Positions 44,249 through 53,826 of a stretch of 64,000 nucleotides of DNA are shown here, in pieces (within the stretch, counting starts at the first letter, position 1; each line of letters opens with the position of its first letter). The stretch spans positions 248,001 to 312,000 of the forward strand of contig NZ_VNHS01000001.1 in NCBI RefSeq assembly GCF_008124765.1. Direction: 5' to 3'. Made by a program: the position numbers and the translations under genes. The notes beneath the pieces are model-generated. The model worked only from the letters and a program-made list of their open reading frames with translations. It was not told where the DNA came from and ran no database searches. The DNA is from Paenibacillus methanolicus (lineage in GTDB: Bacteria > Bacillota > Bacilli > Paenibacillales > Paenibacillaceae).

Positions 44249-45229
44249 ATGGGAGGGATTGCTCTGAAAGCAGAGATCGCAGCGGTGAAGCCTCCGGAGG
44301 CCGTTCGAGCCGGGCGCGGACCGTCGGCCGCCGCCTTGCGGAGTTTGAGGAAACATTGGCAGCTCTACCTGATCGTCGTGCCGCCGATTTTGTTTTTCCT
44401 CGTTTTTAAGTATTACCCGATGCTGAACGCGGTGCTCGCGTTCAAAGATTACAACGTGACCAAGGGGATCTGGGGTAGCCCGTGGGTCGGATTCCGGCAC
44501 TTTCGCCTGTTCTTCGAGAACCCGATCTTCTGGACGCTGATCAAGAACACGGTCGTCTTGAGCGGCTATCTGCTGCTGGCGGGCTTCCCGATTCCGATTC
44601 TGCTCGCGCTCATGCTCAACGAGGTGCGCGCCGGCAGATTCAAACGGTTCGTCCAGCTCGTCACTTTCGCGCCGTATTTCATCTCGACCGTCGTCATGGT
44701 GTCCATCATCATGCTGTTCCTCGCGCCGCGATTGGGCTTCGCGAACGTCGCGCTGAACTATTTCGGCTTGGAGTCGATCAACTTCCTCGGCGAGCCGGGC
44801 ATGTTCCGCTCGATCTACGTCTGGTCGGATATTTGGCAGACGGCCGGCTATACGGCGGTCATCTATCTGGCGGCGCTTGCCGGAATCGATCCGACGTTGT
44901 ATGAGGCGGCAAAGGTGGACGGCGCGTCGCGATGGCAGAAGATTTTTCACGTGGACCTGCCGGGCCTTCTGCCGACGATCGTCATCGTGCTCATTCTGAA
45001 CGTAGGCAACGTGATGGCGATCGGCTTCGAGAAGGTATACCTGCTGCAAAACCCGCTGAACCTGGTCAATTCGGAAATCATCTCGACCTACGTCTACAGC
45101 ATCGGCCTCTTGAACGCCAATTACAGCTTCGCGACCGCGGTCGGCTTGTTCAACTCGGTCATCAATCTGATTCTGCTCGTGGCAGTCAATAGCTTGGCGA
45201 AAAAGCTCGCCAACAACAGTCTGTGGTAG
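44249..45229 (+). CDS. Oligosaccharide ABC transporter permease, LplB type
   Basis: The membrane protein (326 residues from ATG 44249) has six helices, opening with WQLYLIVVPPILFFLVFKYYPMLNAVLAFKDYN, and the EAA loop YEAAKVDGASRWQKIFHVDLPGLLPTI. LINTVVLS- and FEKVYLLQNPLNL-like motifs mark the LplB group. The start is ambiguous: GGGAGGG at 44251-44257 would place initiation at ATT 44258 or CTG 44264 rather than ATG 44249 or the open frame to 44201. It works with LplC at 45247. No ATPase is near; a general MsmX-like ATPase is expected. Confidence 0.9.
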   Translation: MGGIALKAEIAAVKPPEAVRAGRGPSAAALRSLRKHWQLYLIVVPPILFFLVFKYYPMLNAVLAFKDYNVTKGIWGSPWVGFRHFRLFFENPIFWTLIKNTVVLSGYLLLAGFPIPILLALMLNEVRAGRFKRFVQLVTFAPYFISTVVMVSIIMLFLAPRLGFANVALNYFGLESINFLGEPGMFRSIYVWSDIWQTAGYTAVIYLAALAGIDPTLYEAAKVDGASRWQKIFHVDLPGLLPTIVIVLILNVGNVMAIGFEKVYLLQNPLNLVNSEIISTYVYSIGLLNANYSFATAVGLFNSVINLILLVAVNSLAKKLANNSLW

Positions 45230-45246
45230 AAGGAGCGTACACGACA

Positions 45247-46146
45247 ATGGCCTCAACGACCCAAAGGGCGATAAGGGAATCGACGGGCGACCGCCTCTTC
45301 CTGTTCGCCGTGTATTCGATACTCACGCTCGTGCTGATCGTCGTGCTGTACCCGCTCGTGTACATTCTCAGCAGCTCGGTCAGCTCGCCCGAAGCGGTCA
45401 CCTCCGGCAAAGTGTGGCTGTGGCCGGTGGACATCTCGTTCGACGGGTTCCGGACGCTGCTCGATACGCCCCGGATTCTGACCGGCTACGGCAATTCGCT
45501 GTTCTACACGGCGGCGGGCACGCTGATCAGCGTCGCGCTCACCGTCATGCTCGCGTATCCGCTCTCGCGCCGCACGTTCTTCGGCCGGGGCGGGCTCATG
45601 ATGCTCGTGACGTTCACGATGATTTTCGGCGGCGGCCTTATTCCGACCTATATGGTCGTGAAGGAACTCCATATGATCGATACCCGGTGGGCGCTGCTCA
45701 TTCCGAACGCGATCTGGGTATGGCAGGTCATCATCGCCCGCTCGTTCTTCCAAACCTCGATTCCCGAGGAGTTGATCGAGGCGAGCGAGATCGACGGCTG
45801 CAGCGATCTTCGGTTCCTGCGCAGCGTCGTGCTGCCGCTGTCGAAGCCGATTCTCGCCGTGCTCGTGCTCATGTACGCGGTCGGCCAGTGGAACTCGTAT
45901 TTCGACGCCTTGATCTATCTCAAGACCGCCGACCTGTTCCCGCTGCAGCTCGTGCTGCGCAGCATCATCATCCAGAACAACAGCTCGGGTCTGATGGACG
46001 CGATGAAAATGGTCGAGCGCCAGCAGCTCGCCGAGCTGCTGAAATACGCGCTCATCGTCGTCGCCACGCTGCCGGTGCTCGTCATCTATCCGTTCGTGCA
46101 GCGCTACTTCGTGCAGGGCATGCTGGTCGGTTCGGTCAAAGGTTAA
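45247..46146 (+). CDS. Oligosaccharide ABC transporter permease, LplC type
   Basis: The 299-residue permease has six helices and the EAA loop EASEIDGCSDLRFLRSVVLPLSKPILA. FGGGLIPTYMVVKELHMIDTRWALLIPNAIWVWQVIIARSFFQ is diagnostic for the LplC group. ATG 45247 has GAAGGAG 11 bases ahead, the site being formed by the last codon of the upstream gene. Confidence 0.93.
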   Translation: MASTTQRAIRESTGDRLFLFAVYSILTLVLIVVLYPLVYILSSSVSSPEAVTSGKVWLWPVDISFDGFRTLLDTPRILTGYGNSLFYTAAGTLISVALTVMLAYPLSRRTFFGRGGLMMLVTFTMIFGGGLIPTYMVVKELHMIDTRWALLIPNAIWVWQVIIARSFFQTSIPEELIEASEIDGCSDLRFLRSVVLPLSKPILAVLVLMYAVGQWNSYFDALIYLKTADLFPLQLVLRSIIIQNNSSGLMDAMKMVERQQLAELLKYALIVVATLPVLVIYPFVQRYFVQGMLVGSVKG

Positions 46147-46256
46147 CGAAGCGGATCGGGACGTCTTGAAAGGGGAGATGCCGATGTAGCAGCAAGCGCG
46201 CCTGTAAGCAAAGGGGAGTCAGCAAACTAACATCCGTTAAAGGAGAGCGATCGGAC

Positions 46257-47942
46257 ATGAGAAGAAAAATGGGGAGTGTTATCGCGATGATTATCGCCGC
46301 CGGCCTTCTGGCGACAGCCTGCACGGGCGGCGATAACGGAGGCAACAACGGGACCAACAATGCGGCGCCTGCCGGGAACGTGGCGGCGAGCGGCGGAGGA
46401 GAAGCGTCGGCGAAGCCAGTGCCGGTGAAGATTTTCTCGATCCAAGAGACGAACATCGACCTGCCGACGAACAAATTTACCGCTTTCGTGGAAGAGAAGT
46501 TCAACCTGAAGATTGACTGGGAGCTGAACCCTTCCGACGGAGCGAAGGAGAAACGACAAATCTCGCTGGCGAGCGGCGACTATCCGGATGCCTACATGCT
46601 GCCGGGCTATATCGACCAATTCTCGCAGGCCGACGTGCTGAAATACGGCAAACAGGGCGTACTGCTTCCGCTGAACGGCCTGATCGAGCAGCATGCGCCG
46701 AATATCAAGGCCGCGATGGAAGCGCATCCGGATCTGAAGGCGTACAATACCGCGCCGGACGGCAATATTTATGGGCTTGTCGCCTACACGCAGTGCTTCC
46801 ACTGCTCGTACCCGAACAAAATGTGGCTGAACACCAAATGGCTCGACAAGCTCGGGCTTACAATGCCGAAGACGACCGACGACTTCAAGAAGGTGCTCCA
46901 AGCGTTCAAGACGCAGGACCCGAACGGCAACGGCAAAGCGGACGAAGTGCCGCTGTCCGGGTCGATCGAGGATTTCGGCGTACGCATTATCCCGTTCCTG
47001 ATGAACGGCTTCGTGTACGACGACGACCGCAATTATTTGAACCTGACGAACGGCAAAGTCGAATCCGCGGCCATCAAGCCGGAATGGAAGGAAGGGCTGG
47101 CGTACATCAAATCGCTGTACGACGAGAAGCTGATCGATCCGGGCGCCTTCACGCAGAACGCCGAAGCGTTCAAGAAGATCGGCGAGAACGGCGACGCGCA
47201 AATTCTCGGCGCCGGCGCGGGCATGCACCCGGCGATCTTCATCAATATCGACAAAGGCAATCAATATTCGGCCGACTATAATCCCGTGCCGCCGCTGACC
47301 GGCCCGCACGGCTCCTACGCCACCCACGACGGGGGCGGCGTCATCCCGGGCGCGAAGTTCGTCATCACGAATAAGGCGAGCGAAGAAGCGCAGATCGCCC
47401 TGATCAAGATGGCGGACTACATGTTCACGCCGGAAGGGCAGACGAACGGCGCGACCGGCATGAAGGGCATCGATTGGGAAGAGCCGGGCGAAGGCGATAA
47501 GGCGCTGGGCGAGAACGTGAAGGCGCAATTCAAGCCGATCGCCGCCGTGGAAGGCGAAGCGCCGCATAATGCGGGGTGGAGCGGCGTTGCGCATTTCTAC
47601 ATGCCCAAGGAGTATCGCGACAGCTTCGTGCAGGCGACGGATATTTACGAATCGACGGGCTACGAGCGCCGTCTGTACAACGCCACGCTTCTCTATGAAG
47701 GCAAGGAGCCGAAGGAATTGTTCCCGCTCTGGTCGATCTGGCTCGATCCGGCGGACACCGACGAAGCGAGCATGCTGCAGACGAACATCAAGAATTACAT
47801 CGAGCAGAACGCGCTTCAATTCGTAACCGGCAACAAGGATCTTGACCAAGATTGGGACGGCTACGTCCAAGGCCTGAAGGATTTGAAGCTTGACCGTTAC
47901 CTGGAGCTCTTGCAGAAAGCTTACGATTCGTCAAGCAAGTAA
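46257..47942 (+). CDS. LplA-like substrate-binding lipoprotein
   Basis: The 561-residue lipoprotein has Cys22 in LATAC, a Gly/Asn/Ala-rich tether (about 23-55) and a full LplA-type binding domain (NKFTAFVEEKFNLKIDWELNPSDGAKEKRQISLASGDYPDAYM; CFHCSYPNKMWLNTKWLDKLG; DPNGNGKADEVPLSGSIEDFG). ATG 46257 has AAAGGAGAG ahead. It follows LplBC by 110 bases and precedes the GH27 enzyme, so it is the main binding protein of this transporter. It is a close paralogue of the protein at 42322. Confidence 0.93.
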   Translation: MRRKMGSVIAMIIAAGLLATACTGGDNGGNNGTNNAAPAGNVAASGGGEASAKPVPVKIFSIQETNIDLPTNKFTAFVEEKFNLKIDWELNPSDGAKEKRQISLASGDYPDAYMLPGYIDQFSQADVLKYGKQGVLLPLNGLIEQHAPNIKAAMEAHPDLKAYNTAPDGNIYGLVAYTQCFHCSYPNKMWLNTKWLDKLGLTMPKTTDDFKKVLQAFKTQDPNGNGKADEVPLSGSIEDFGVRIIPFLMNGFVYDDDRNYLNLTNGKVESAAIKPEWKEGLAYIKSLYDEKLIDPGAFTQNAEAFKKIGENGDAQILGAGAGMHPAIFINIDKGNQYSADYNPVPPLTGPHGSYATHDGGGVIPGAKFVITNKASEEAQIALIKMADYMFTPEGQTNGATGMKGIDWEEPGEGDKALGENVKAQFKPIAAVEGEAPHNAGWSGVAHFYMPKEYRDSFVQATDIYESTGYERRLYNATLLYEGKEPKELFPLWSIWLDPADTDEASMLQTNIKNYIEQNALQFVTGNKDLDQDWDGYVQGLKDLKLDRYLELLQKAYDSSSK

Positions 47943-48031
47943 CGCGATTGCCCGTTTGCCGTGATGGCGGGCGGGCATACCCACCTTAGAACGCGCCCGA
48001 TGAACATCCGACCGACAAGGAGAGATGCAAG

Positions 48032-51000
48032 GTGAAGCGTACGATGAGAAAGGCGGGACTCGGACTGCTGCTGGCGGCGGTCGCGATCGGCCAATTCGGC
48101 TTCGTTCCGAAGACGCAGGTCGCGCAGGCGGCCGATAACGGCATAGCGCAGAAGCCGTACATGGGCTGGAGCACGTACAGCCTGCAGGTATACGACGGAC
48201 CGGCCGGCAACTGGACCTCGGCCGAGAAGATCAAGCAGCAGTCAGACGCGATGCGGGATAAATTGCAAGCGCACGGCTATGAATACATCAACATCGACGC
48301 CGGCTGGAACGGCGGCATGGACGAATACGGCCGGCCGATCCCAAGCACGACGCTGTACCCGAACGGGTTCCAGGAGGTGATCGATTACGTACATAATAAC
48401 GGCCAGAAGATCGGCATCTACATGATTCCGGGCTTGACCAAGCAAGCCTACGAAGCGGATCTGCCGATCTATAACGCGCCGGGCTGCAGCATGCGGGACA
48501 TCGCCGCGCAGCCGCTTCGAACCGCCGATTATTGGAATATCGGATACAAGATGGACTTTACTTCGTCCGAGCACGGCAAGGAATGCGCGCAAGCCTACAT
48601 CGATTCGCTCGCCGAGCTGATCGCCTCCTGGGGCATCGATTTCCTGAAATTCGATAGCGTAACGCCGGGCTCGGGCCACAACAATACATCGATCGACGCC
48701 AGGGACGACGTCGCGGCTTGGTCCAAGGCGCTGGCGAAGCAGGAACATAAGATTTGGTTCGAGCTGTCGTGGGCGCTCGACCATAATTACATCGACTTCT
48801 GGCGGGAACACGCCAACGGCTGGCGAGTGAACTGGGACGTGGAATCGTATGATCCGAAGGTCGGGTTGACGCAGTGGGCGAACATCGCCCGGCTGTTCCC
48901 GGACGCGGCCCTCTGGTGGCGCGATGCCCGCCCGGGCGGCTGGAACGACTTCGATTCGCTTAACGTCGGCAACGGGGCCATGGACGGCTTGACCAAGGAT
49001 GAGCGGCAGACGGCGATGACGCTGTGGTCGATGTCTGCGGCGCCGCTCTATATCGGCAACGACATGACCAACCTCGACGAATTCGGCCTGTCGCTGCTCA
49101 CCAACGACGAAGTCATCGCGGTGAATCAGGCGGGACGCCCGGCGCATCCGGTCTCGATGGAGACGAACCATCAGGTGTGGTACGCCAACAACGGCGACGG
49201 GACCTACACGGTGGCCTTGTTCAATCACGGCACGAAAGGGGCGACGGTGACGGCGAACTGGCGCGATATCGGCCTTACCGGCGCGGCAAGCGTTCGAGAT
49301 TTGTGGAGCCATTCCGAGCTGGGAACGTTCGAGACGGGATACAGCGCGGTGAACCTCGAGCCGCATGCGTCGCGCTTGTTCAAAGTAACCGCCAAGAATG
49401 GCACGTCGAGCGTCAACGACGACGATACCGGCATGAACTACGTCGGCAGCTGGGCGCGCAACGGCGGGCGCGAGCAAGCTGCGGGCGCGCAGGAATTGGA
49501 GCTTCAAATTCGCGATTCGGGCGCGGAACAACAGCCGGCGGCGGGGACTTCGGCGTCAAGCGAGATCGAGACCGAAGCGGCGTCCTCCTCGGAGGGCGAT
49601 AGCGGGACGGCCGCTGAAGCGCTAGGCGACGCTGCCCCTAATGCGGGATTAAGAGATGCGAGCGGCGAGACAGCCAGCCAAGCCGCGGCTTCGCGCTTCG
49701 TTCTGCTGAACGACGATAACCCCGCGATTGCGTACGCCGGCAACTGGGGCCACAGCACGAACCGGTCTTTCGGCGATTACGCTGCGGATGTGCATTATAC
49801 CCAGAGGGAAGGCGACTCCTTCAGCTACACGTTCACCGGCACCGGCATCGAGGTGCTCACCGAGAAGGACGAATCGCAGGGCAGCATGGACTTCTACCTG
49901 GATGATGCGTTCGTCGAGACGGCGGATACGTCCGGCACCGGTACGCGAGAGGCGCAGCAGACGGTATTCCAAGTCGCGAACCTGCCGATCGGCGAGCATA
50001 CGCTCAAGGCGGTGAAGCGCACGATCAATGACGGCGACTACATGCTGCTGGACGCGCTCAAAGTGAGGGCGGAAACGTTAGTGGCGCCGGATCGTGCGGA
50101 ATTCGATCATGCGAATCCAGCGGATCTCGCGTTCGAGCTGCCATTCGGGGGATCCTCGTTGACCGGCATTACGAATGGAGCCGCTTCGCTCGTTAAGGGG
50201 ACGGATTACGAGGTGAACGGCGGCACGGCGACGCTTCGGCAATCGTACCTGGCTAAGCAGCCGGCTGGAGCGCTTGCGCTCGCCTTCGCCTTCGCGGGCG
50301 GCGATACGCAGTATGTCGCGATCAACGTAAGCGGAGCGGCCGAGGCGAACAGCGAGATCGCGCCCAAGACGGCAAGCTTCGATCTGAAGCCATCGGCGCA
50401 AGCTGACGTGCAGACGACGTTGACGCTGAACGGCAATGCGCTCGCGGGCATCTCGAACAAAGGCTCGGCGCTCGCGGAAGGCGACGATTATACGATGGCG
50501 TACAACGTCGTCACGATCCATCAATCCTATTTGGCCCGGCAATCGGCAGGCACGACGACGCTGACGTTCGCTTTCAGCGCCGGCGCGACGCAGACGCTGA
50601 CGATCGCGGTCAAAGCCGCGGAACCGGAAGGCGTTCGCTACCAATACGTCAACAACGACGATCCGGCTATTCTCTATACCGGCTCCTGGTCACGCAACTC
50701 CGGCAGGGGGATCGGCGATTACAAGGACGATGTTCATTTCACCGAGAAGAGTGGCGACTGGTTCCAATATGCGTTCCGAGGCACGGGCGTCAAGCTCGTG
50801 ACCGAGCGGGACGAATCGCAGGGCGAGATGGATATCTACATCGACGGCGAACTCAAGGCGACGGTCGATACGTACCACGATGGACGCCAGTCGCTGCAGA
50901 CCGTCTATGAAATCCAAGGTCTGACCGACGGCCAGCATACGATCAAGGCGGTGAAGAAGTCCGGCACGTTCATGCTGCTCGATATGCTGCAGATCAGCAT

Positions 51001-52870
51001 CCCGTCGCTGATCGATCCGGCGGCAGCCGAATTCGATAAAGCGGAGCAAGACGATATACAGGTCAATCTCCTGGACGATGCGGGCAAGCTCAGCAGCATC
51101 TCGAACGAAGCGGCCGAGCTTGATCCCGGCGCGGATTACACGGTTGAAGGACGAACGGTGCTCATCCATAAAGCGTATTTGGCATCATTGCCGCTGGGCA
51201 GCGTGAAGCTGAATTTCGCTTTCGAAGGCGACTATCTAGAGGATATTCACGCCACGGCCGAGAACGGCGACTCCTTCACCTATTCATTCAAAGGGAGGGG
51301 CGCCGCGCTCTACATGCCGCGAGGACCGGAGCAAGGCGAGGCCGATATTTACGTGGACGGCGAGCTGAAGGAGACGATCAACGCGCACGGCGAGAGCCGC
51401 GAATCGCGACAGAAAGTGTTCGCCGTGAGCGGGTTGTCCGTCGGGCTACACACGCTTAAGGCGGTCAAAAAGTCAGGCGCCTTGATGCTCGTCGACCAAA
51501 TCGTATTCGATGTGGGCGCTTCCGCTACGGGTCCCGGACCGACTAATCCGCCTGTCGTCATCCCGAGAGCGGGAAGCGGCGCCGAGACCGTCTATGGGTA
51601 TGTTCGCGCGGCCAACGCCGCTAATGACGGCGCGACCAAAGTGCCGGTCACACGCACGGCGCAGGCGGGCGGCTTGAAGCAGGACGACGTCGTGCTCACG
51701 GGCGAGCTGGCAGGCATCGCCGCTAAAGTTGCGGCCGAGGCCGGCGCGGATACGGTCGTCCTCGTCATCCCGGACGGGAAGCGGGAGATCGGACGGACGA
51801 CTATCACGATCGAGCGAGACGCGGTTCGGCGCTTCGCGGACGGGAAGTTGTCGCTAGGCATCGAAGCGTCAGGGGTCGTCCTCACGATTCCGAATACTTC
51901 GATTGAAGGGTTCGGCGAGGACCTCACCTTTACATTCGATCCGGTTACGGATGCCGCCGCGCTAGCGAAGCTGCGGACGTCGGCCGAAGCGGCGATCTCC
52001 GGCGCTTCTGTTACGGTAGCGAAACTAGCGGGGACGGCGCTCTCAATCAAGACGAATCTCGGCGGAAGGGAAGCGAAGGTGGCCGTGCCGCTCGGCGATC
52101 TAGACCTTCCGGCAATGGGCGCGATCATAGGCTTATATCTGGAAGGCGCGGACGGCAAACCGGCATTCATTACGGGTAGCATCGTCGACGATCAGGGCAA
52201 GCGGTCGCTGCAAGCGTCGACAACCAGCTTCGGCGTATTGGCGGCCGTCGTGGCGGAGCGCGCGTCGATCGAAAGCCATGAAGCGTATATGATAGGCGTG
52301 GATCGTTCGTCGTTCCAGCCGAATCGTTCGCTTACCCGCGCGGAGATGGCGGCAATTCTGTCTAGACTCGCGCCAACATCGTCCAAGGATGCGAGCATCG
52401 CATTCTCGGACGTCGATGCCAAGCACTGGGCGGCGAATGCGGTACGCGACGCGGCGAGCGCCGGACTGATGCGCGGCTTCGCGGACGGCACCTTCCGGCC
52501 GGATCAGCCGATCACCCGCGCGGAGATGGCCGCCGTGGCCGTGAAGCTGACCAAGGGCGAAGCCGCTCCCGGTGAAGGCTTCGCCGACACGCGCGGCAAC
52601 TGGGCCGAAGACGCGATTCGTCAGGCGCAACGGGCCGGCATCGTCAAGGGATACGCGGACGGCACGTTCCGTCCGGATCAATCCCTCAGCCGAGCCGAAG
52701 CCGTCGTCATCTTGAACCGGGCGCTGAATCGGGGGCCGCTGCGCGGATTAGGAGCGCTGCCGTGGAAGGATGTCCCGGCTGATCACTGGGCGGCTGCGGA
52801 TATTGCAGAGGCTACCGTCGATCATGGTTTCACGACGGATGCGTCAGTCGGAGAAGTCATCGTTCCGTAA
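48032..52870 (+). CDS. Surface-anchored GH27 enzyme (alpha-galactosidase family) with repeated modules and SLH domains
   Basis: The 1612-residue protein is built as follows. Signal peptide to about residue 34 (TQVAQAAD). GH27 barrel about 40-330 with GWSTY, YINIDAGWNGG, nucleophile Asp in DFLKFDSVTPG and second acid in GGWNDFDSLNVGNG. A C-terminal beta domain to about 455. Then an Ala/Glu-rich linker and alternating modules: NDDNPAIAY/GTGIEVLTEKDESQGSMDFYLDD-type jelly rolls (about 550, 865; a shortened third about 1070) and CBM_X2-like Ig domains (about 690, 785, 1010). A beta-rich domain (about 1185-1405) precedes three SLH domains (about 1412-1612; ADGTFRPDQ twice). GTG 48032 follows AAGGAGA. 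It would attach to the S-layer and remove terminal galactose (or arabinopyranose) from polysaccharide for LplBC import. Confidence 0.92.
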   Translation: MKRTMRKAGLGLLLAAVAIGQFGFVPKTQVAQAADNGIAQKPYMGWSTYSLQVYDGPAGNWTSAEKIKQQSDAMRDKLQAHGYEYINIDAGWNGGMDEYGRPIPSTTLYPNGFQEVIDYVHNNGQKIGIYMIPGLTKQAYEADLPIYNAPGCSMRDIAAQPLRTADYWNIGYKMDFTSSEHGKECAQAYIDSLAELIASWGIDFLKFDSVTPGSGHNNTSIDARDDVAAWSKALAKQEHKIWFELSWALDHNYIDFWREHANGWRVNWDVESYDPKVGLTQWANIARLFPDAALWWRDARPGGWNDFDSLNVGNGAMDGLTKDERQTAMTLWSMSAAPLYIGNDMTNLDEFGLSLLTNDEVIAVNQAGRPAHPVSMETNHQVWYANNGDGTYTVALFNHGTKGATVTANWRDIGLTGAASVRDLWSHSELGTFETGYSAVNLEPHASRLFKVTAKNGTSSVNDDDTGMNYVGSWARNGGREQAAGAQELELQIRDSGAEQQPAAGTSASSEIETEAASSSEGDSGTAAEALGDAAPNAGLRDASGETASQAAASRFVLLNDDNPAIAYAGNWGHSTNRSFGDYAADVHYTQREGDSFSYTFTGTGIEVLTEKDESQGSMDFYLDDAFVETADTSGTGTREAQQTVFQVANLPIGEHTLKAVKRTINDGDYMLLDALKVRAETLVAPDRAEFDHANPADLAFELPFGGSSLTGITNGAASLVKGTDYEVNGGTATLRQSYLAKQPAGALALAFAFAGGDTQYVAINVSGAAEANSEIAPKTASFDLKPSAQADVQTTLTLNGNALAGISNKGSALAEGDDYTMAYNVVTIHQSYLARQSAGTTTLTFAFSAGATQTLTIAVKAAEPEGVRYQYVNNDDPAILYTGSWSRNSGRGIGDYKDDVHFTEKSGDWFQYAFRGTGVKLVTERDESQGEMDIYIDGELKATVDTYHDGRQSLQTVYEIQGLTDGQHTIKAVKKSGTFMLLDMLQISIPSLIDPAAAEFDKAEQDDIQVNLLDDAGKLSSISNEAAELDPGADYTVEGRTVLIHKAYLASLPLGSVKLNFAFEGDYLEDIHATAENGDSFTYSFKGRGAALYMPRGPEQGEADIYVDGELKETINAHGESRESRQKVFAVSGLSVGLHTLKAVKKSGALMLVDQIVFDVGASATGPGPTNPPVVIPRAGSGAETVYGYVRAANAANDGATKVPVTRTAQAGGLKQDDVVLTGELAGIAAKVAAEAGADTVVLVIPDGKREIGRTTITIERDAVRRFADGKLSLGIEASGVVLTIPNTSIEGFGEDLTFTFDPVTDAAALAKLRTSAEAAISGASVTVAKLAGTALSIKTNLGGREAKVAVPLGDLDLPAMGAIIGLYLEGADGKPAFITGSIVDDQGKRSLQASTTSFGVLAAVVAERASIESHEAYMIGVDRSSFQPNRSLTRAEMAAILSRLAPTSSKDASIAFSDVDAKHWAANAVRDAASAGLMRGFADGTFRPDQPITRAEMAAVAVKLTKGEAAPGEGFADTRGNWAEDAIRQAQRAGIVKGYADGTFRPDQSLSRAEAVVILNRALNRGPLRGLGALPWKDVPADHWAAADIAEATVDHGFTTDASVGEVIVP

Positions 52871-52906
52871 GTTAGGGAACTTGACCCATAAGGGAACGAA
52901 TCTTAG

Positions 52907-52933
52907 CCCTTCCGGTGTTCGCCGGAAGGGTTT
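52907..52933 (+). terminator. Terminator after the GH27 gene
   Basis: CCCTTCCGG / CCGGAAGGG, 9 bp, 6-nt loop, followed by TTT. Confidence 0.75.
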
Positions 52934-53086
52934 CCATTAGGGGGCGAAGGTTTGCCGGAATTCGCGGCATGGCGATCCGGGCATCGAACCTATCAAGCTC
53001 TCAGCCAAACGACAGGATTTATTTCTGTGCGCATTCCTCCTATAATGAGTAGGCAACCAACTAGATAGAACGACAGGTGAGAAGCT

Positions 53087-53788
53087 TTGGTATTGTTAGG
53101 CACAATGGTTAATGGAGCGGCGATCATCGCCGGCACGCTGCTAGGCATCTTGCTGCGGGGCATTCCGGAAAGCATGAAGAACACGGTCATGCACGCGATC
53201 GGATTGGCGCTGCTCGTGCTCGGCGCGCAGATGAGCTTGAAGACGGACAACTTCCTGATCGTACTGCTCAGCTTGGTCATCGGGGCGCTGGCCGGGGAAG
53301 CCATCAAACTGGAGGACAAGTTCACGAACGCCGGCTTATGGCTGGAGAAGCGGGTCGGTTCGAAGGAGCCGGGCGCGATCGCGCAAGGTTTCATCACGTC
53401 CAGCCTCGTGTTCGTCGTCGGAGCGATGGCGATTCTCGGCGCGCTGGACAGCGGGATGAAGGGGAATCACGACATTTTGTACGCCAAATCGGTCATGGAC
53501 GGGTTCATCGCGATCGTGCTGACGTCCACGCTCGGCATCGGCGTCCTGTTCTCCGCCATCCCGATTCTGCTGTATCAAGGCGCGATCGCGCTCTTCGCTA
53601 CGCAGATTACGCGGCTCGTGCCGGATGCGATCATGGACGCCATGATTACGGAGTTGACGGCGGCGGGCGGCATTATGATCCTCGGTATCGGCTTGAATCT
53701 GCTCGGCATTACGCGCATCAAGATCGCGAATCTGCTGCCCGGTCTCGTCGCGGCCGCGGCAATGACCGCCGCTCTGCAAGTTTGGTAA
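53087..53788 (+). CDS. DUF554-family membrane protein (YqgA/YdfK type)
   Basis: The 233-residue integral membrane protein opens with LGTMVNGAAIIAGTLLGILLRGIPE and has LKTDNFLIVLLSLVIGALAGE, EPGAIAQGFITSSLVFVVGAMAILGALDSG and GGIMILGIGLNLLGI, all typical of DUF554. About six helices are visible. TTG 53087 is the start, with AGGTGA 7 bases ahead. Function is unknown for the family; a small-molecule transporter role has been suggested. The SDR gene follows 38 bases later. Confidence 0.85.
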   Translation: MVLLGTMVNGAAIIAGTLLGILLRGIPESMKNTVMHAIGLALLVLGAQMSLKTDNFLIVLLSLVIGALAGEAIKLEDKFTNAGLWLEKRVGSKEPGAIAQGFITSSLVFVVGAMAILGALDSGMKGNHDILYAKSVMDGFIAIVLTSTLGIGVLFSAIPILLYQGAIALFATQITRLVPDAIMDAMITELTAAGGIMILGIGLNLLGITRIKIANLLPGLVAAAAMTAALQVW

Positions 53789-53826
53789 CTGATCGCAAGA
53801 CTCAATTCGGAGAGGGGAAACCACGC

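Noticed and set aside
46227-47870. 547-residue minus-strand frame opposite the LplA-like gene
   Set aside because: Antisense shadow with Arg/Leu/Val-rich composition; the plus-strand frame is a textbook lipoprotein.
53338-53826. N-terminal extension of the SDR gene over the DUF554 gene
   Set aside because: The open frame extends upstream, but the conserved SDR start, Shine-Dalgarno and ATG are at 53827 and the extension overlaps a real gene in another frame.
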